DNA from: Heterocephalus glaber
Taxonomy: Eukaryota; Chordata; Mammalia; Rodentia; Bathyergidae
DNA: 64,000 nucleotides
NCBI RefSeq assembly: GCF_000247695.1
Contig: NW_004624781.1
Location: 8,462,434 to 8,526,433, forward strand
Reading direction: 5' to 3'
The notes under the pieces were generated by a model, which saw only the letters and a program-made list of their open reading frames with translations, had not been told where the DNA came from and did no database searches. Positions 18,960 through 29,439 of this stretch are shown one piece after another. Numbering within the stretch: position 1 is the first letter of the stretch; each line of letters begins with the position of its first letter. Both the position numbers and the translations under genes were made by a program.

Positions 18960-19122
18960 CTTTCTTTGTCCTCTAATGTAGAGAGTATCATTTTCTCACA
19001 TGTTTTTGCTGTCTAAGTTCACTTTTCATTCTCTCTCCGGGATTGTCAGAGTTTATATATGATCCACCTCTGTGTTCCCCACTGTGATATTATGCATAGT
19101 AGGAGCTCAACAAATGTGTGTT
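18960..19122 (+). repeat. L2-type LINE 3' relic
   Basis: CTCTGTGTTCCCCACTGTGA and CATAGTAGGAGCTCAACAAATG match the L2 3' end. Confidence 0.6.
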
Positions 19123-19136
19123 AAACTGAGTAAATT

Positions 19137-19298
19137 TTTGTTTTGTTTTGGTTTTTGAGACAGGGTCTCTCTGTATAGAAATTCCAGGCTAACTTTGAAC
19201 TCATTATGTAATACAGGCTGTTCTTGAACTCACAGCAATCCTCTTGCCTCAGCCTCCTGAGTGCTGGGATTACAGGTGTATATCACCATGCCTGGCTA
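19137..19298 (-). mobile_element. B1 SINE
   Basis: Antisense B1 flanked by AAACTGAGTAAATT and AAATTGAGTAAATT. Confidence 0.9.
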
Positions 19299-19384
19299 AA
19301 TTGAGTAAATTAATGAATCCTGATACCAGTGGCTTATTTACTTGGTAAATTGTAATTTATTTCGCATTTTACCTGTTTTAATTA

Positions 19385-20110
19385 AAATACTAAAATTTTA
19401 ATTTTGAAATGATTTCAGATTTATAGAAAAGGTGAAATATAGTAGGAAAACTCCTTTACCCAGGTTTATTAATAGTTAACATTTGCCACATTTGTTTTAC
19501 CACTAATGTCCTCTTACTTGTGTGTGTGTGTATTTTTTTTTGAACTATTTGAGTACAGACATAATGTCTCCTTACTTCTACATACTGCAGGATATATTTC
19601 TTAAAAGCAAGGACATTCTGTTACATTATCACAGTACAGTTTTCACAACTAGGGAATTTAACACTGATACAATACTGTCATCTAATCTACAATACATATC
19701 CCAGCATCCCCTGTTTTCCAGTAGGACCCTGCATGGAGAGCCCTTCCTGCCTGTTCCCTCCCCACCACACATTAGCATTAGTTGTCATCTCTTTAGGCAT
19801 CTTTAATCTGGACTAGTTCCTCGGCCTCCATCTTTCATGATCTTGATATTTTTGCAGAGTGTAGGCCAGCTATTTTGTACACTCTGTCAGGTTCAGTTCT
19901 CTGATGTTTCCTGATTAGATTGCTTATCCACTTTTGACAAGAATATTGAATAAATGTGTTCTCATTGCATCACATCAAAGGGCCTATAATTTTATTTTGT
20001 CCCTTTATTGGTGACAGCTTCCTCTGCCAACTGTTTGGCTACTTTGTGGTGTAATTCATATAGGAATAGCAGAGTAAATACTTGCCTCTTCCCCTTTCCT
20101 TGTCATTCTT
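19385..20110 (-). mobile_element. Ancient L1 (L1ME type) relic
   Basis: ATAGTTAACATTTGCCACAT, TTAAAAGCAAGGACATTCTG, CACAGTACAGTTTTCACAAC, TTTAATCTGGACTAGTTCCT and GAGTGTAGGCCAGCTATTTT appear in the order of an antisense L1ME 3' region. Confidence 0.7.
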
Positions 20111-20892
20111 TAAAGTAATGATCCATGCATAATTTTTAACCAAAATGAGTGTGTAGAGATTCTGTACCTGTGGTTTTGTGGTCTAGAGTAAGAATTTCTG
20201 CCACTAGAGGAATTTGTATGGTGGTCTGTCTTTTAAAAGCAATTGGACTAGTGATCTCTAAGACCCCTTTAAGCTCTAATTGGCTATGATTTTTTTCACT
20301 CATGAAATACACTTTTCTCAGTAGTGAATAAGTAAATAAGAATTAGTTTGTGTGCTCCAGTTTTCTCTGGAGAGTAGTCCTGTCTCTCTCATATAGCATG
20401 CTTCTTAGCCGCAGAATAAGTTGTCTCAAAGGCTCTGAGTCTTAGCGGTTAGCTAATTTGTAGGGATATAGCAGGGCCCAAAGGGACAGCGTAACCAATA
20501 TTATACTTGAGAATGAATGTAACAAAATAATAGAGGATGAGAAAAGGAGGATATTGAAACTCTGCATATTGTTATTCCACTGTTATAAAACAAGTAATGA
20601 AAAGAAACTTCCAACCTTGAGATGTTTGTGAGTGGGTGTAAAATTTGTGTTAAGATTACATGAATGGGTCTAGAGAAAAATTTACAAGGAACTACCCAAG
20701 ATTGCTAATGGTTTTCCTGGGGTGGTGCAGAGGGATGATTTGGGAAGAAATAGAGTACAGGGGAGGGATCTTCTCAAATAGAATAGCATGTACTCATACA
20801 TCTCGTTGGTATAAAATTGTATTTATGTATATCATAAAAATATTCATGAAAATGCCCCTGCAGGCCTTCCCAAGTTGACCAGAATACTACAA

Positions 20893-21110
20893 TTTTTTTT
20901 TTTTCTTTTTGGTACTGGGGATCGAATTTGGGACCTTGCTCTTGCAAGACAAGCGGTGGGACCACTGAGCTAAATCCCCAGCCCAGTTTTTTTTGCGGGG
21001 CGGGGTCAGGGTCTTGCTATATAGTTCAGGCTGGCCTTGAACTCGCAGGGATCCTCCTGCCTCAGACTCCCAAGTGCTGATATTACAGGCATGTGCCACC
21101 ATGCCTGGCT
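20893..21110 (-). mobile_element. B1 + ID-like SINE dimer with one perfect target duplication
   Basis: Minus-strand order is B1 (21110 to about 20984), A-run, ID-like unit (about 20983-20893), T-run on the plus strand. CAGAATACTACAA at 20880-20892 and 21111-21123 brackets the pair, so both units inserted together. It ends 180 bp before CIAO2A exon 4. Confidence 0.95.
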
Positions 21111-21293
21111 CAGAATACTACAAATTTCAGTCCATGTTTTAGAGAAGAATGTGGGGAATTTGTCCCTAAATCTTTGGTGTCAGAAACAAGATTTGGGCTG
21201 TCATCCCTAGATTCTTGAGTCCACTGAACATTCTACCTCACTCCTTCATCTTACAGTGCTCTCAAGTTTTGCTTCTACTGTTTTTTCTTCCAG

Positions 21294-21339
21294 CTGGAAA
21301 TCTACATTTCCGAAGGAACCCACTCGACAGAAGAAGACA
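21294..21339 (+). CDS. CIAO2A: CIAO2A, coding exon 4
   Basis: A 46-nt exon encoding residues 114-128 and the first base of Ile129: LEIYISEGTHSTEED, identical to human. Acceptor TTCTTCCAG, donor GACA|GTAAGT, phase 1 out. It completes the beta-strand region of the MIP18 fold ahead of the C-terminal helix. Confidence 0.96.
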
Positions 21340-21375
21340 GTAAGTGAACCTGGAAACATTATTAAAAATAGCTAC

Positions 21376-21776
21376 GGGGGGCCGGGGATTTAGCTCAGTG
21401 GTTCCACTGCCTGCCTTGCAAGCACAAGGACCGGAGTTTGATCCCCGGTACCAGAAAAAAAAATAGCTACAGGGCTGGGGATTTAGCTCAGTGGTTCCAC
21501 CACTTGCCTTGCAAGCGCAAGGTCCCAAGTTTGATCCCTGGTACGCACACAAAAAAGCTACAGATGGGGCTGGGAATTTAGCTCAGTGGCACCATGCCTG
21601 CTTCGAAAGCACAAGCTCCTGAGTTCAGTCCCTTGTACCGAAAACAACAACAACAACAAAAACAAAAAAGTCTTCCATTAAGATTGGTGTTAGAGGCCGG
21701 GGATTTAGCTCCGTGGTGCTGGCCTGCCTTGCAAGTGCAAGGTCCTGATTTAGATCCCCGGTACCAAAAAAAATGT
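21376..21776 (+). mobile_element. Array of four head-to-tail ID-like SINEs
   Basis: Four sense copies start at about 21376, 21473, 21566 and 21693. The first three are separated by copies of (T)AGCTAC or AGCTACAG, which also precede the first copy. This suggests repeated insertion into the same duplicated target beside growing A-rich tails. Confidence 0.9.
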
Positions 21777-22184
21777 ATATATATTGCTGTTAGCAAATTA
21801 TAGGCAATATAATGGCCAGTAGCTTTATTATATGAAGATCTATGTGAAATGATAAAAATGACCCAGTAGATTAATAGGAAGAAATATGAATGGAAAATTC
21901 AGACAAGACCTAATGAGTAAACATGGAAAATGTTCTATTACTATTAATCAAGGAAATGTAAATCACAGTAATACGGAGCTGTTTCTCACTTCTGGTCTGG
22001 TATGTGTATTTGTTTTTATTAATAATACTGGCTTTTGATGGTAAATTTATAGTTCATCTATTGCTCTTAGGAAATTGGTAAATAATTTGGAAAATAGTTC
22101 AGTGATATGAATCATACTATTTAATCCAATACTATTCTTAAGAGTTTTTTATGAAAGAAAGCTTTTTCTTTTTTAAAAAGATTA

Positions 22185-22281
22185 GTTTTTTTTTTGGAGA
22201 TAAGGTCTCACTGTGTAGCCTAGGCTGGCCTCAAACTCACGGCAATCCTCCTGCCTCAGCCTTCTGAGTGCTGGGATTACT
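22185..22281 (-). mobile_element. B1 SINE
   Basis: Antisense B1, truncated: GGAGATAAGGTCTCACTGTG to GAGTGCTGGGATTAC. Confidence 0.85.
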
Positions 22282-22776
22282 TAAGAAGATCTTAATTTGC
22301 TTTATTTTTGAGTCTGGAATCAGGTAACACTTCATTCCATACAATTGAAAAAGTGTTCCCAGAATGCTATATATTTAAAGTTGTTCATTATACCGTAGTT
22401 TTCATAATTAATTTAGAACACTTAAATTTTTGCCATATTAAATAACCATATGATTTTTTAAAAATAGAATTAAAGAGGAAATACAACAGTTTAAAAAAAT
22501 GTATTGTCTCGGAATTTAGTTGTATAGAAATATTTATATTGACAATCCAGGAAAGAAAGAAATAGTTATGATAGAGTACTAGAGGATTATGGGAAATCTT
22601 TTTACTTTTCTCTTGTAAGTCTGCCTTCTAGACCTTTGAAATTGCATTGCGAATACTAAAATTAGCCAGAAACAGCACTAAGTTCTCAAGCAGTTAAATT
22701 CTTTGTGTTAGCAGTCTAATAAAAGACTGTTGCTCCTGTATATTGACACTGTTCCGCTAACTTACGTGTTTTGCAG

Positions 22777-22874
22777 TCAACAAGCAGATAAATGACAAAG
22801 AGCGAGTGGCAGCTGCAATGGAGAACCCCAACCTTCGGGAAATTGTGGAACAGTGTGTCCTTGAGCCTGACTAG
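22777..22874 (+). CDS. CIAO2A: CIAO2A, coding exon 5 and stop
   Basis: The final 98 coding bases complete Ile129 and encode to residue 160, ending [12 protein letters not shown] then TAG at 22872-22874. [20 protein letters not shown] forms the C-terminal helix by which MIP18-family proteins contact CIAO1 and client targeting complexes. Total coding length over five exons is 483 nt, giving 160 residues, exactly the human length. All phases agree and no disruption is present, so the gene looks intact. Confidence 0.96.
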
Positions 22875-23245
22875 TAGGTGTCATAGGAGCCACTGACTGT
22901 TAATTGTTTTATGGATTTGTTTAAACTCTTTGTAAAGTGTAAAAGACTCATCTTTAATACATAGATGATTTGTACCTCAGAGCATTTTCTAAAGGATTAT
23001 TTCCAAGCAAGTTTTAATTATAAGGCTTACCTAATTTGTTCAGTGAATAACATTCTCAGGATTTGTAACACTTAAGTGATCAGACAGAAAAATATTTTCT
23101 AGTTATTATAAGTAAGATTAGTTACTATTTTTCTGATGCCCATTCTGATACAACCACTTTTCATGTCAAATAGCTGCTGTGCTCCAATGTATTCAATTTA
23201 AATCATTACTCTAAAATAAATAAAACAGATGATTCTTACAATGAC
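22875..23245 (+). other. CIAO2A: CIAO2A 3'UTR (probable extent)
   Basis: AT-rich sequence after the stop codon, free of SINEs. It most likely ends 10-25 bases after the overlapping AATAAA signals at 23215-23224. Confidence 0.65.
23215..23224 (+). terminator. CIAO2A: Polyadenylation signal for CIAO2A
   Basis: Two overlapping AATAAA hexamers (23215-23220 and 23219-23224), about 340 nt after the stop. Confidence 0.7.
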
Positions 23246-23480
23246 TCACCTTAGAATATTTTTGTTGAATTGTAATTTCTAGTGTAAATGTCAACTCCTG
23301 AAAGAAATTTCCAAGGCTTTGTTTTTGCTAATTATTATGTAGAATTAGATCTAAAAATCAAAAGGAAACTTTAAGATCAGACCTTGTTTTCCTTCAAAGG
23401 GAATCTTGGACTCATTTATGGTGAAGAACAAATGTAGAGAGTGTCTGATGATTTATACAGTTGCAGATCAGTAAGTGTCC

Positions 23481-23748
23481 CAGCTGGGCAAGATAGCACA
23501 CACCTGTAATCCCAACTACTCAGGAGGCTAAAGCAGGAAGATTGCAAGTTCAAGCCCAGCCTGAGCAGTTTAGAGCCAGGTGTGGTGGTGCTCGCTGTAA
23601 TCCCAGCATTGGAGGCTGAGGCAGGTGGATCACAAGTTCAAGCCCTGCCTGCACAACTTAGCAAGACCCTATCTCAAAATAAAAAGGCTGGGGATGGAGC
23701 TCAGTGCAAAGGCCTCAGGTTTAATCCACAATACTGAAAAAAAGGTCC
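23481..23748 (+). mobile_element. B1 fragment followed by B1-dID SINE
   Basis: B1 at 23481-23573 (GCTGGGCAAGATAGCACACA) abuts a B1-dID at about 23574-23748 (GCCAGGTGTGGTGGTGCTCG, AAAAAGGCTGGGGATGGAGC). Confidence 0.85.
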
Positions 23749-24009
23749 CCCAAAAAGTTTGATTAAGCCATTCTTAATTTGTGTTTCTTTATATTTTGTT
23801 CAGGTTGCTTTAGAGGTTAATGATCGTTTGAAGTGTAATAGTATGTTAGACAGCCTTCAGCATAGCTCCCAGTGGTCTTCACTTCTTCGTATTTGTGCCT
23901 TTGGATAGTTTGCTTCCATACTGAGTCAGAGCTGGCAGTTGCACCCAATTAGGAAAGAGAGTGTGTGATTTCTGAGCCTAGATCATGATAGGTATTGCTG
24001 CTTGGTCTC

Positions 24010-24345
24010 TTGGATTGCTAATTCTGCCAGAACCTGGTGCCATGTCATGACACACTCAAGTGGCCCGCTGGCGAATTCCCTCTGGAGAAAACCTGACGCT
24101 CCCGCCATCAGCCAGCACCATCTTGCAAACCATGGGAGTCAAGCATGTTCACAGGGACCCCCCAGCCTCCTTTAGTTCGACTGACTGGATTTTGGGTGAG
24201 ACCCTGAGCCAGAAATTCCTGGTGACCTCCTCCCAAGTTCCTGACACAGGAAGCTATGAGAGATAATAACTACTCATGGTTTCTACCACTAAGTTTTGGG
24301 GATGACTTGTTATGAAGCACTAAGTTACTGCAAAAGATACAGCTG
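24010..24345 (+). mobile_element. Ancient LTR-like relic
   Basis: TGCCAGAACCTGGTGCCATGT CATGA, CCATCAGCCAGCACCATCTTG, GACCCTGAGCCAGAAATTCC, TATGAGAGATAATAA and CCACTAAGTTTTGGGGATG resemble a common old mammalian retroviral-type LTR (MaLR/MLT-like). The subfamily is not certain. Confidence 0.45.
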
Positions 24346-25077
24346 TGCTGAGTGCCAACCCCATTTTTGCAGAAGCGAGGGGAAGTGACACCTATCACTA
24401 TCTGTGGAGGGGAATTACAAGAGGAGTGCTTGGAGAGTTTGGAAATGTGGTGTCTTGCAGGTGGGAGACTGAGAAAACTCAGGTCTGACTCACACCTGAG
24501 AAAGAAAGTGCGAGTGGGCCGAAGGCCAAGAAGAGATTCCTGCCTTAGAAACCTACAGGGCCTGGGAAGGCCACAGTCACTATTTTGAAGGCAGAGCCGT
24601 GCCTGAAGGTTTCTCACGGGTCCTGCCATGGCGTCATGTTTGAGATTGGTCAGAGGCCATCAGCAGGGCACGGAGACCTCAGCAGGAAGCATCTAAACAT
24701 GTACTGCCTGGTCCCCAGACTGACCCAGAAGAGAGGACCGTGACAGCCAGAATAGGGATGCATCTGCCACCTGTGAAAGTGTCACTGCACAGCAGAGCAG
24801 CAGCTCCAGTCACCAGGCAGGCCTGGAGAGCAGGGAGCCAAGCAGTGAAGTGAGACTCCCTCTCTTAGGCACTGCCCCTGCTGCGAGCTTCCAAGGCAGT
24901 TGGGGGATAACTAGAAAAGGGGGACCCCAGGAGCGGGCAGCCATCCCTCTTCTCCACTGGAGGTTAAGCTTGAAGCAAGCTCAGGGTGGCAAAAGATTTA
25001 ATGCCACGTGTGGTTTGGGTGGCTAGAGGTGACCAGGTACTTTAATGAAATGAGATTGTATCATAAAGAGACAGGAA

Positions 25078-25130
25078 GGGGCTGGAGGTGTCACTCGGTG
25101 GTAGAGCACATACTTAGGATGCGCAATGTC
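25078..25130 (+). mobile_element. ID SINE, 3'-truncated
   Basis: GGGGCTGGAGGTGTCACTCGG TGGTAGAGCACATACTTAGG, the first half of a classical ID element. Confidence 0.65.
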
Positions 25131-25289
25131 GCAATTTTGCTGTAGAAGTTCTGTGTCTCCTTTTTTTTCTTCAGCTCTTTAAAAAAATCTGTTCTTTAGC
25201 ATACAGAAGTAATGAAATATTTGTGTTTTATATTTTTATGCTTTTTTGAAATTTTCCTAATTTTGATTAAGATATGAATTTGATTGTAA

Positions 25290-25412
25290 GTATTTTGAAA
25301 TGGGATCTCATTGTGTAGCCCATGCTGTCCTCAAACTGCTGGACTGGAGTAATCCTTCTGCCTCAGCCTCCTGAGTAGCTGGGACTACAGGCAGGAACCA
25401 CCATCCCCAGCC
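25290..25412 (-). mobile_element. B1-type SINE
   Basis: GAAATGGGATCTCATTGTGT to CATCCCCAGCCTG, diverged antisense B1. Confidence 0.75.
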
Positions 25413-26164
25413 TGTGTTCGTAATTTGTAATTATTACTGTAATTCCGTGTTTCTGAATTACAAATCTACCAGGAAAAGGCTCTTAAGACGAACATTTAAT
25501 TTCTTCATGGCAGTCTGTGGCCCAGAGCCAAGGCCAGAAATAAGGGTGTACCCCTCCTCCATATCCCCTACCTAATGCTGCATGTCCACATGCGTGCCAC
25601 GTGACAGCTACTGCTTCTAGAAGATTCGAGAAGCATTGTCTGAGGGGACTCTCGAGCTCATGGACCAGGGTCCCTTGACTGTGTTGGGACTTAGAAAACA
25701 ATACTCGGAAGTATGGCACTTTAGCATGCTCAGTACCTTGAACTAAAGAGACTGAAGGCGTCAAACGCAGTCTCTCCTGTACTCCTGTCTCCCACTCCTT
25801 TTTGTTTTCTAAAGTAGGTTTGACACCAGAATTTCTCTTCCCTGAGACAGGTCATAAAAGCTAGAAGTGCTGTCCACCTCAGCAAGCCATGAAACCCAGA
25901 CTTTTAACCTCCTGACCTTTGCCCGTCCAGCTGTGTAGGAGCTGACCCTAAGGAAATCTCTGACTAACTTGTCAGAGGTCACAAGACTGAGCCACAGGGG
26001 CCCCAGCCCATGTCTGAAAGAGGACACTGCCCGAAGAGGCCCAGAGGACTCTGAACAGACCAGGCTTGTTTTCATTAGGTGACTCCCTTCTGTCCAGTCA
26101 CATTTCTGTCCACTCTTTGTCAAATCTAAGCATAAAATTAGTTTTTCCTGGGTTTTTGAGGCCT

Positions 26165-26270
26165 TCATTTCAAAAAAGTTTTTATTAGTGCATATTTGCA
26201 GTACATAAGGATTACCTTCATTATGGGGAATATGTATGTGTACATAAAGGAGAGGGTTCCTTGGTGATTA
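26165..26270 (-). mobile_element. LINE-1 3' end (second subfamily)
   Basis: TTTTTATTAGTGCATATTTGC AGTACATAAGG and TTCATTATGGGGAATATGTA share layout with 34885 and 63237 but not with the large L1, so they mark a different L1 subfamily. Confidence 0.6.
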
Positions 26271-26736
26271 TTTGTTAGAGGCAACTGGTCTCCCACTGGG
26301 TGCCTTTACTCGGGGCAGACACTAGATGACAGCAGAGCACGACTCCTTAGAGACACCATTGCTCGCTGCGCATGGCCAACCTGGGTGACTCCAGCACCTC
26401 TAGAGGGACCCCGAGGGTGCAGTCTCTAACCCTTTAGACTGGCGATATGAATGGGGCCCATCTGGCGGGACTCTGCAGCTCATGCCTTTCCTCTGACTGG
26501 TGATAATCACAGAAGATTCTTAGATGTGGAATTACTTTGCCAACGATTATGAATAATTTTGAGCCTTTGACACCTATTTGGTGAATAGCCTTTTAAAGAT
26601 ATTGTACCAACTGATACCCATGAAGAACGTGAGGATGTCTCTCCTCTACATTAATGTTGACTATTATATTTAAAAATCTTTGTCTCAGGGGAAGGATAAA
26701 AAAAAGGTTTTTAACCATGTTTATATCCTTTGTCGA

Positions 26737-27218
26737 GATGTGGCAGGAGGATTGCCATGAGATCGAAGCCAGCCTGGGGTACATAGTGAGTTCAAGGCCA
26801 GCCTGGACTGCATAGCAAGACCTTGTCTCAAAAAAAAACAAAACAAAAAGCCAATTAAGCCAGACATAGTGGTGTCCACCTGTAACTGCAGCAGTCTGGG
26901 AGGCTGAGGCAGGAGAATCACAAATTTGAGTTTAGCCTGGGTGACTTAGTGAGATCCTGTATCAAAATAAAAAAATAAAGTAGCATTGTGGCACACAACT
27001 GTAATCCTAGCACTTGGGAGGCTGAGGAAGGAGGATCACAGAATTCAAGGCCTGCCTGGGCTACATAGTAACCTCAAGGGCACCCTGAACTACATACTGA
27101 GACCCTGTCTTTAAAAACCAAAAATAAATAGATAAATAAAATAAAAAGGGCTGGGGATGTAACTCAGTGTAAAAGCCCTGAATTTAATATCCAGTACTAC
27201 AAAAAAAAAAAAAAAAAA
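26737..27218 (+). mobile_element. Cluster of three B1-type SINEs
   Basis: A truncated B1 (26737-26849), a B1 (about 26857-26980) and a B1-dID (about 26981-27218, with GGGCTGGGGATGTAACTCAG) are joined tail-to-head by A-rich tracts. Confidence 0.85.
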
Positions 27219-27229
27219 GCAAGTTATAC

Positions 27230-27900
27230 AATGTGGACATTATCATTTTGTGTCACATATACTGCACTGCAAATTTATTTCCCAAATTTTTGGTGCACAA
27301 GTATATTTAACACTGTTTATTCAGCTTCTGAATGAGTAATACCATTGGGTGGTTCAACAGCAAGAAATATAGAAAAGTGCACAGTGAAAAGACTCCTCCA
27401 TCCAGTTCTCGCGCTTTTCCAAGAGGTCTTATGCTTAATTTCTTACTTGTTCCAGGGAGTTGTTAGGCCTATAAAAGGCAATACAAATATATATGTCTTT
27501 GTTTTGTACAGATTTTAGTACATGTCACCCCGGACCGTGCTATTCTATGCTTTACAATTTGCTCAGCAAAATATGGGCTATTCCTGTAACACTCTACAAA
27601 GAGCTTCCTCATTTTATAGAATGAGACTATCCCACTGGGTGTATCATCAGGGTTTAACAAGCTTCCTATCGATGGGCATTGAGGTTATTTCCATTATTTT
27701 GCTTTTACAAACAGTGCTGCCATGAACAACCTTACGTATACTTCATACATGTACAAATAAGTCTCTAGAGCAAATTCCTGGAAATGGAATTGCTGGGTAA
27801 AAGATTTATAGTTGTAATTTAGATACTGAAAAATTGCCCTCTATGATACTTGTACTAATTTACACTGCTATCATCAGTGTATGAAGGCACCTGTTTCACT
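27230..27900 (-). mobile_element. Ancient L1 relic
   Basis: TTTCCATTATTTTGCTTTTAC AAACAGTGCTGCCATGAAC, GGAAATGGAATTGCTGGGT and ACACTGCTATCATCAGTGTATG match antisense old L1. The 5' third is less certain. Confidence 0.65.
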
Positions 27901-27929
27901 ACAGCCAAACAGGGCATTATGAAATTTTT

Positions 27930-28085
27930 GATTTTTTTTTTTTCTGAGACAGGGTCTCAATGGGTAGTTCAGGCTGGCCTTGAACTCACTATGTAGCCCA
28001 GGCTGGACTTGAACTTGTGGCAATCCTCCTGCCTTAGCCTCCTGAGTGCTGAGATTTCAGGTATGCACGACCAAGCTCAGCACGA
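27930..28085 (-). mobile_element. B1 SINE
   Basis: Full antisense B1 (CTGAGACAGGGTCTCAATGG, both internal repeats, CCAAGCTCAGCACG). Confidence 0.9.
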
Positions 28086-28815
28086 TTTTTGTCAAACTGA
28101 TAGGTGAAGTTTTAATATTTATCCTATTTCTCATGTTCCCTTACAATTTTAAAGCAATTTTTCTTTTCCTCCTCACTAATTGCAATCTTATCTTCTATAT
28201 GTGAAATTCTATCCTCACATTGGTTCATTCTGCTGCACAGACTTTCGATGGAGTTTTTAATCTCTTGGAAATCTGTTTGTATCTGTTTTATGGTTTCTAC
28301 TTGTTTCCTACGTTGGGATTCCATCATGTTCCTCTATTTTTTTATCTGTGTCCTCTCTAGATTTATTAATCATGTCTTGCACCATGACCAAAATCTTTGC
28401 TGTTACCTGAGTAATTATTTCTGATTTCATTTTTCCCAGATCCTCTTTTGTTGCCAGTTGAGAGAGTCTAGGTGGTTGAGTATCAGTGTTCCATCTCGTT
28501 TCCCTTTGGGGTTGCTGTAGGTGATCTGGAAGTCTGTTTTTGAGGCTTGTTTATGTGTCTTCTCATTTCCACGGCCCGGGGGGGGGGGTGCTTCTGCCAC
28601 CCACGCTGCTCACCTTCTCTGCCCTAGGACCTTGGGATGGCAGCGGGGGAGCTTCCTTCTGGGTGCTGGGACCGGCTGAGCTTCACTGTCCTAGGAGCCT
28701 GGGATGGAGGTGGGGAGTTTCCTTCTGGGTGCTGGGACCGGCTGAGCTTCACTGCCCTAGGAGCCTGGGATGGAGGCGGGGAGCTTCCTTCCAGGTGCTG
28801 GGACCGGCCATTAAT
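28086..28815 (-). mobile_element. LINE-1 5' portion: promoter monomers and ORF1 start
   Basis: On the minus strand, 28327-28124 encodes a coiled-coil segment of L1 ORF1p (HIEDKIAISEEEKK) homologous to the ORF1 remnant at 38.0 kb. Upstream lies a GC-rich 5'UTR with a tandem repeat. The rest of the element is missing. Confidence 0.8.
28624..28810 (-). repeat. Tandem L1 promoter units of 66-67 bp
   Basis: Three units begin at CTAGGA (28624, 28691, 28757), each with GGGATGG, GCTTCCTTC and GGTGCTGGGACCGG. The third is partial. Confidence 0.85.
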
Positions 28816-28862
28816 TCTTTATTTTATTTTATTTTATTTTATTTTGGTACCGGGGATCAAAC
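28816..28862 (-). mobile_element. Severely truncated ID-like SINE with (TTTTA)n tail
   Basis: Only GGTACCGGGGATCAAAC remains, preceded by (ATTTT)5 on the plus strand and bracketed by ATTAATTCTT on both sides. Confidence 0.7.
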
Positions 28863-28989
28863 GATTAATTCTTCATTTTAAATCCTAGATTTTTTGTTGC
28901 AGTTAGAAACATCTGCCCCACTCCAAGCAGAACATTTTTTCTAAATCATTCATGCTTTTATGATTTCATTGTTTTGACTTTTCAAACTG

Positions 28990-29142
28990 TTTTGTTTTAT
29001 TTATTAGAGGCAAGTTCTCACTATATATTTCAGACTGGCCTTTAACTCACTATGTAGCCCAGTCTGCTTTTGAACTCATGGCGATCCTCCTGCCTCAGCC
29101 TCCTGAGTGCTGGGATGACAGATGTGCACCACCATACCCAGC
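28990..29142 (-). mobile_element. B1 SINE
   Basis: Antisense B1 (GAGGCAAGTTCTCACTATAT to CACCATACCCAGCC). Confidence 0.85.
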
Positions 29143-29237
29143 CTTGACTGAAATCAGTCTTTGAGCCATTTCAGTTTATGCTAGTATACATCAAGGAGTG
29201 GAACCAGTTCAGCTCATTGTGTCTTCATGTGACTATG

Positions 29238-29289
29238 GAATAGTTCACCTTAGGACAATTATTGAATAGTTCACCTGAGGACAATTATT
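29238..29289. repeat. 26-bp tandem duplication
   Basis: GAATAGTTCACCT plus TAGGACAATTATT occurs twice in direct tandem with one or two differences. Confidence 0.85.
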
Positions 29290-29439
29290 TTCAAATCCTA
29301 CTTTATACTTTATATTACTACAGTATTTTTATAATGATGAATGTACACTTAATGTCTAAAAGTAAGTGAAGTGTTAAATAATGTATGTCATGTTCCTTTG
29401 TTGAGCTCTTAGTGGTTGTATTCTTTTGTTTGTGTTTTT

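Larger units (their letters stand above)
16312..21293 (+). other. CIAO2A: CIAO2A intron 3
   Basis: GTAAGA donor to TTCCAG acceptor. The left third is an old L1 relic, followed by a thicket of SINEs (17.2-19.3 kb) and a second old L1 (19.4-20.1 kb). From about 20110 to 20880 I recognise nothing. Confidence 0.9.
21340..22776 (+). other. CIAO2A: CIAO2A intron 4
   Basis: GTAAGT donor to TTTTGCAG acceptor. It begins with an array of four ID-like SINEs and contains an antisense B1 at 22185-22281. Otherwise it is AT-rich unique sequence. Confidence 0.92.

Noticed and set aside
21376..21776. Regularly spaced direct repeats resembling a CRISPR array
   Set aside because: Repeats are about 80-bp SINEs with A-rich tails in a mammalian intron, with no short palindromic repeats or spacers.
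24010..24600. Possible processed pseudogene after CIAO2A
   Set aside because: The left part fits an ancient LTR, and the remainder has no poly-A tail, long frame or recognisable coding homology.
28540..28881. Apparent repeat protein (GPAELHCPRSLGW units) on the plus strand
   Set aside because: It is a translation of the tandem L1 promoter units, antisense to the L1.
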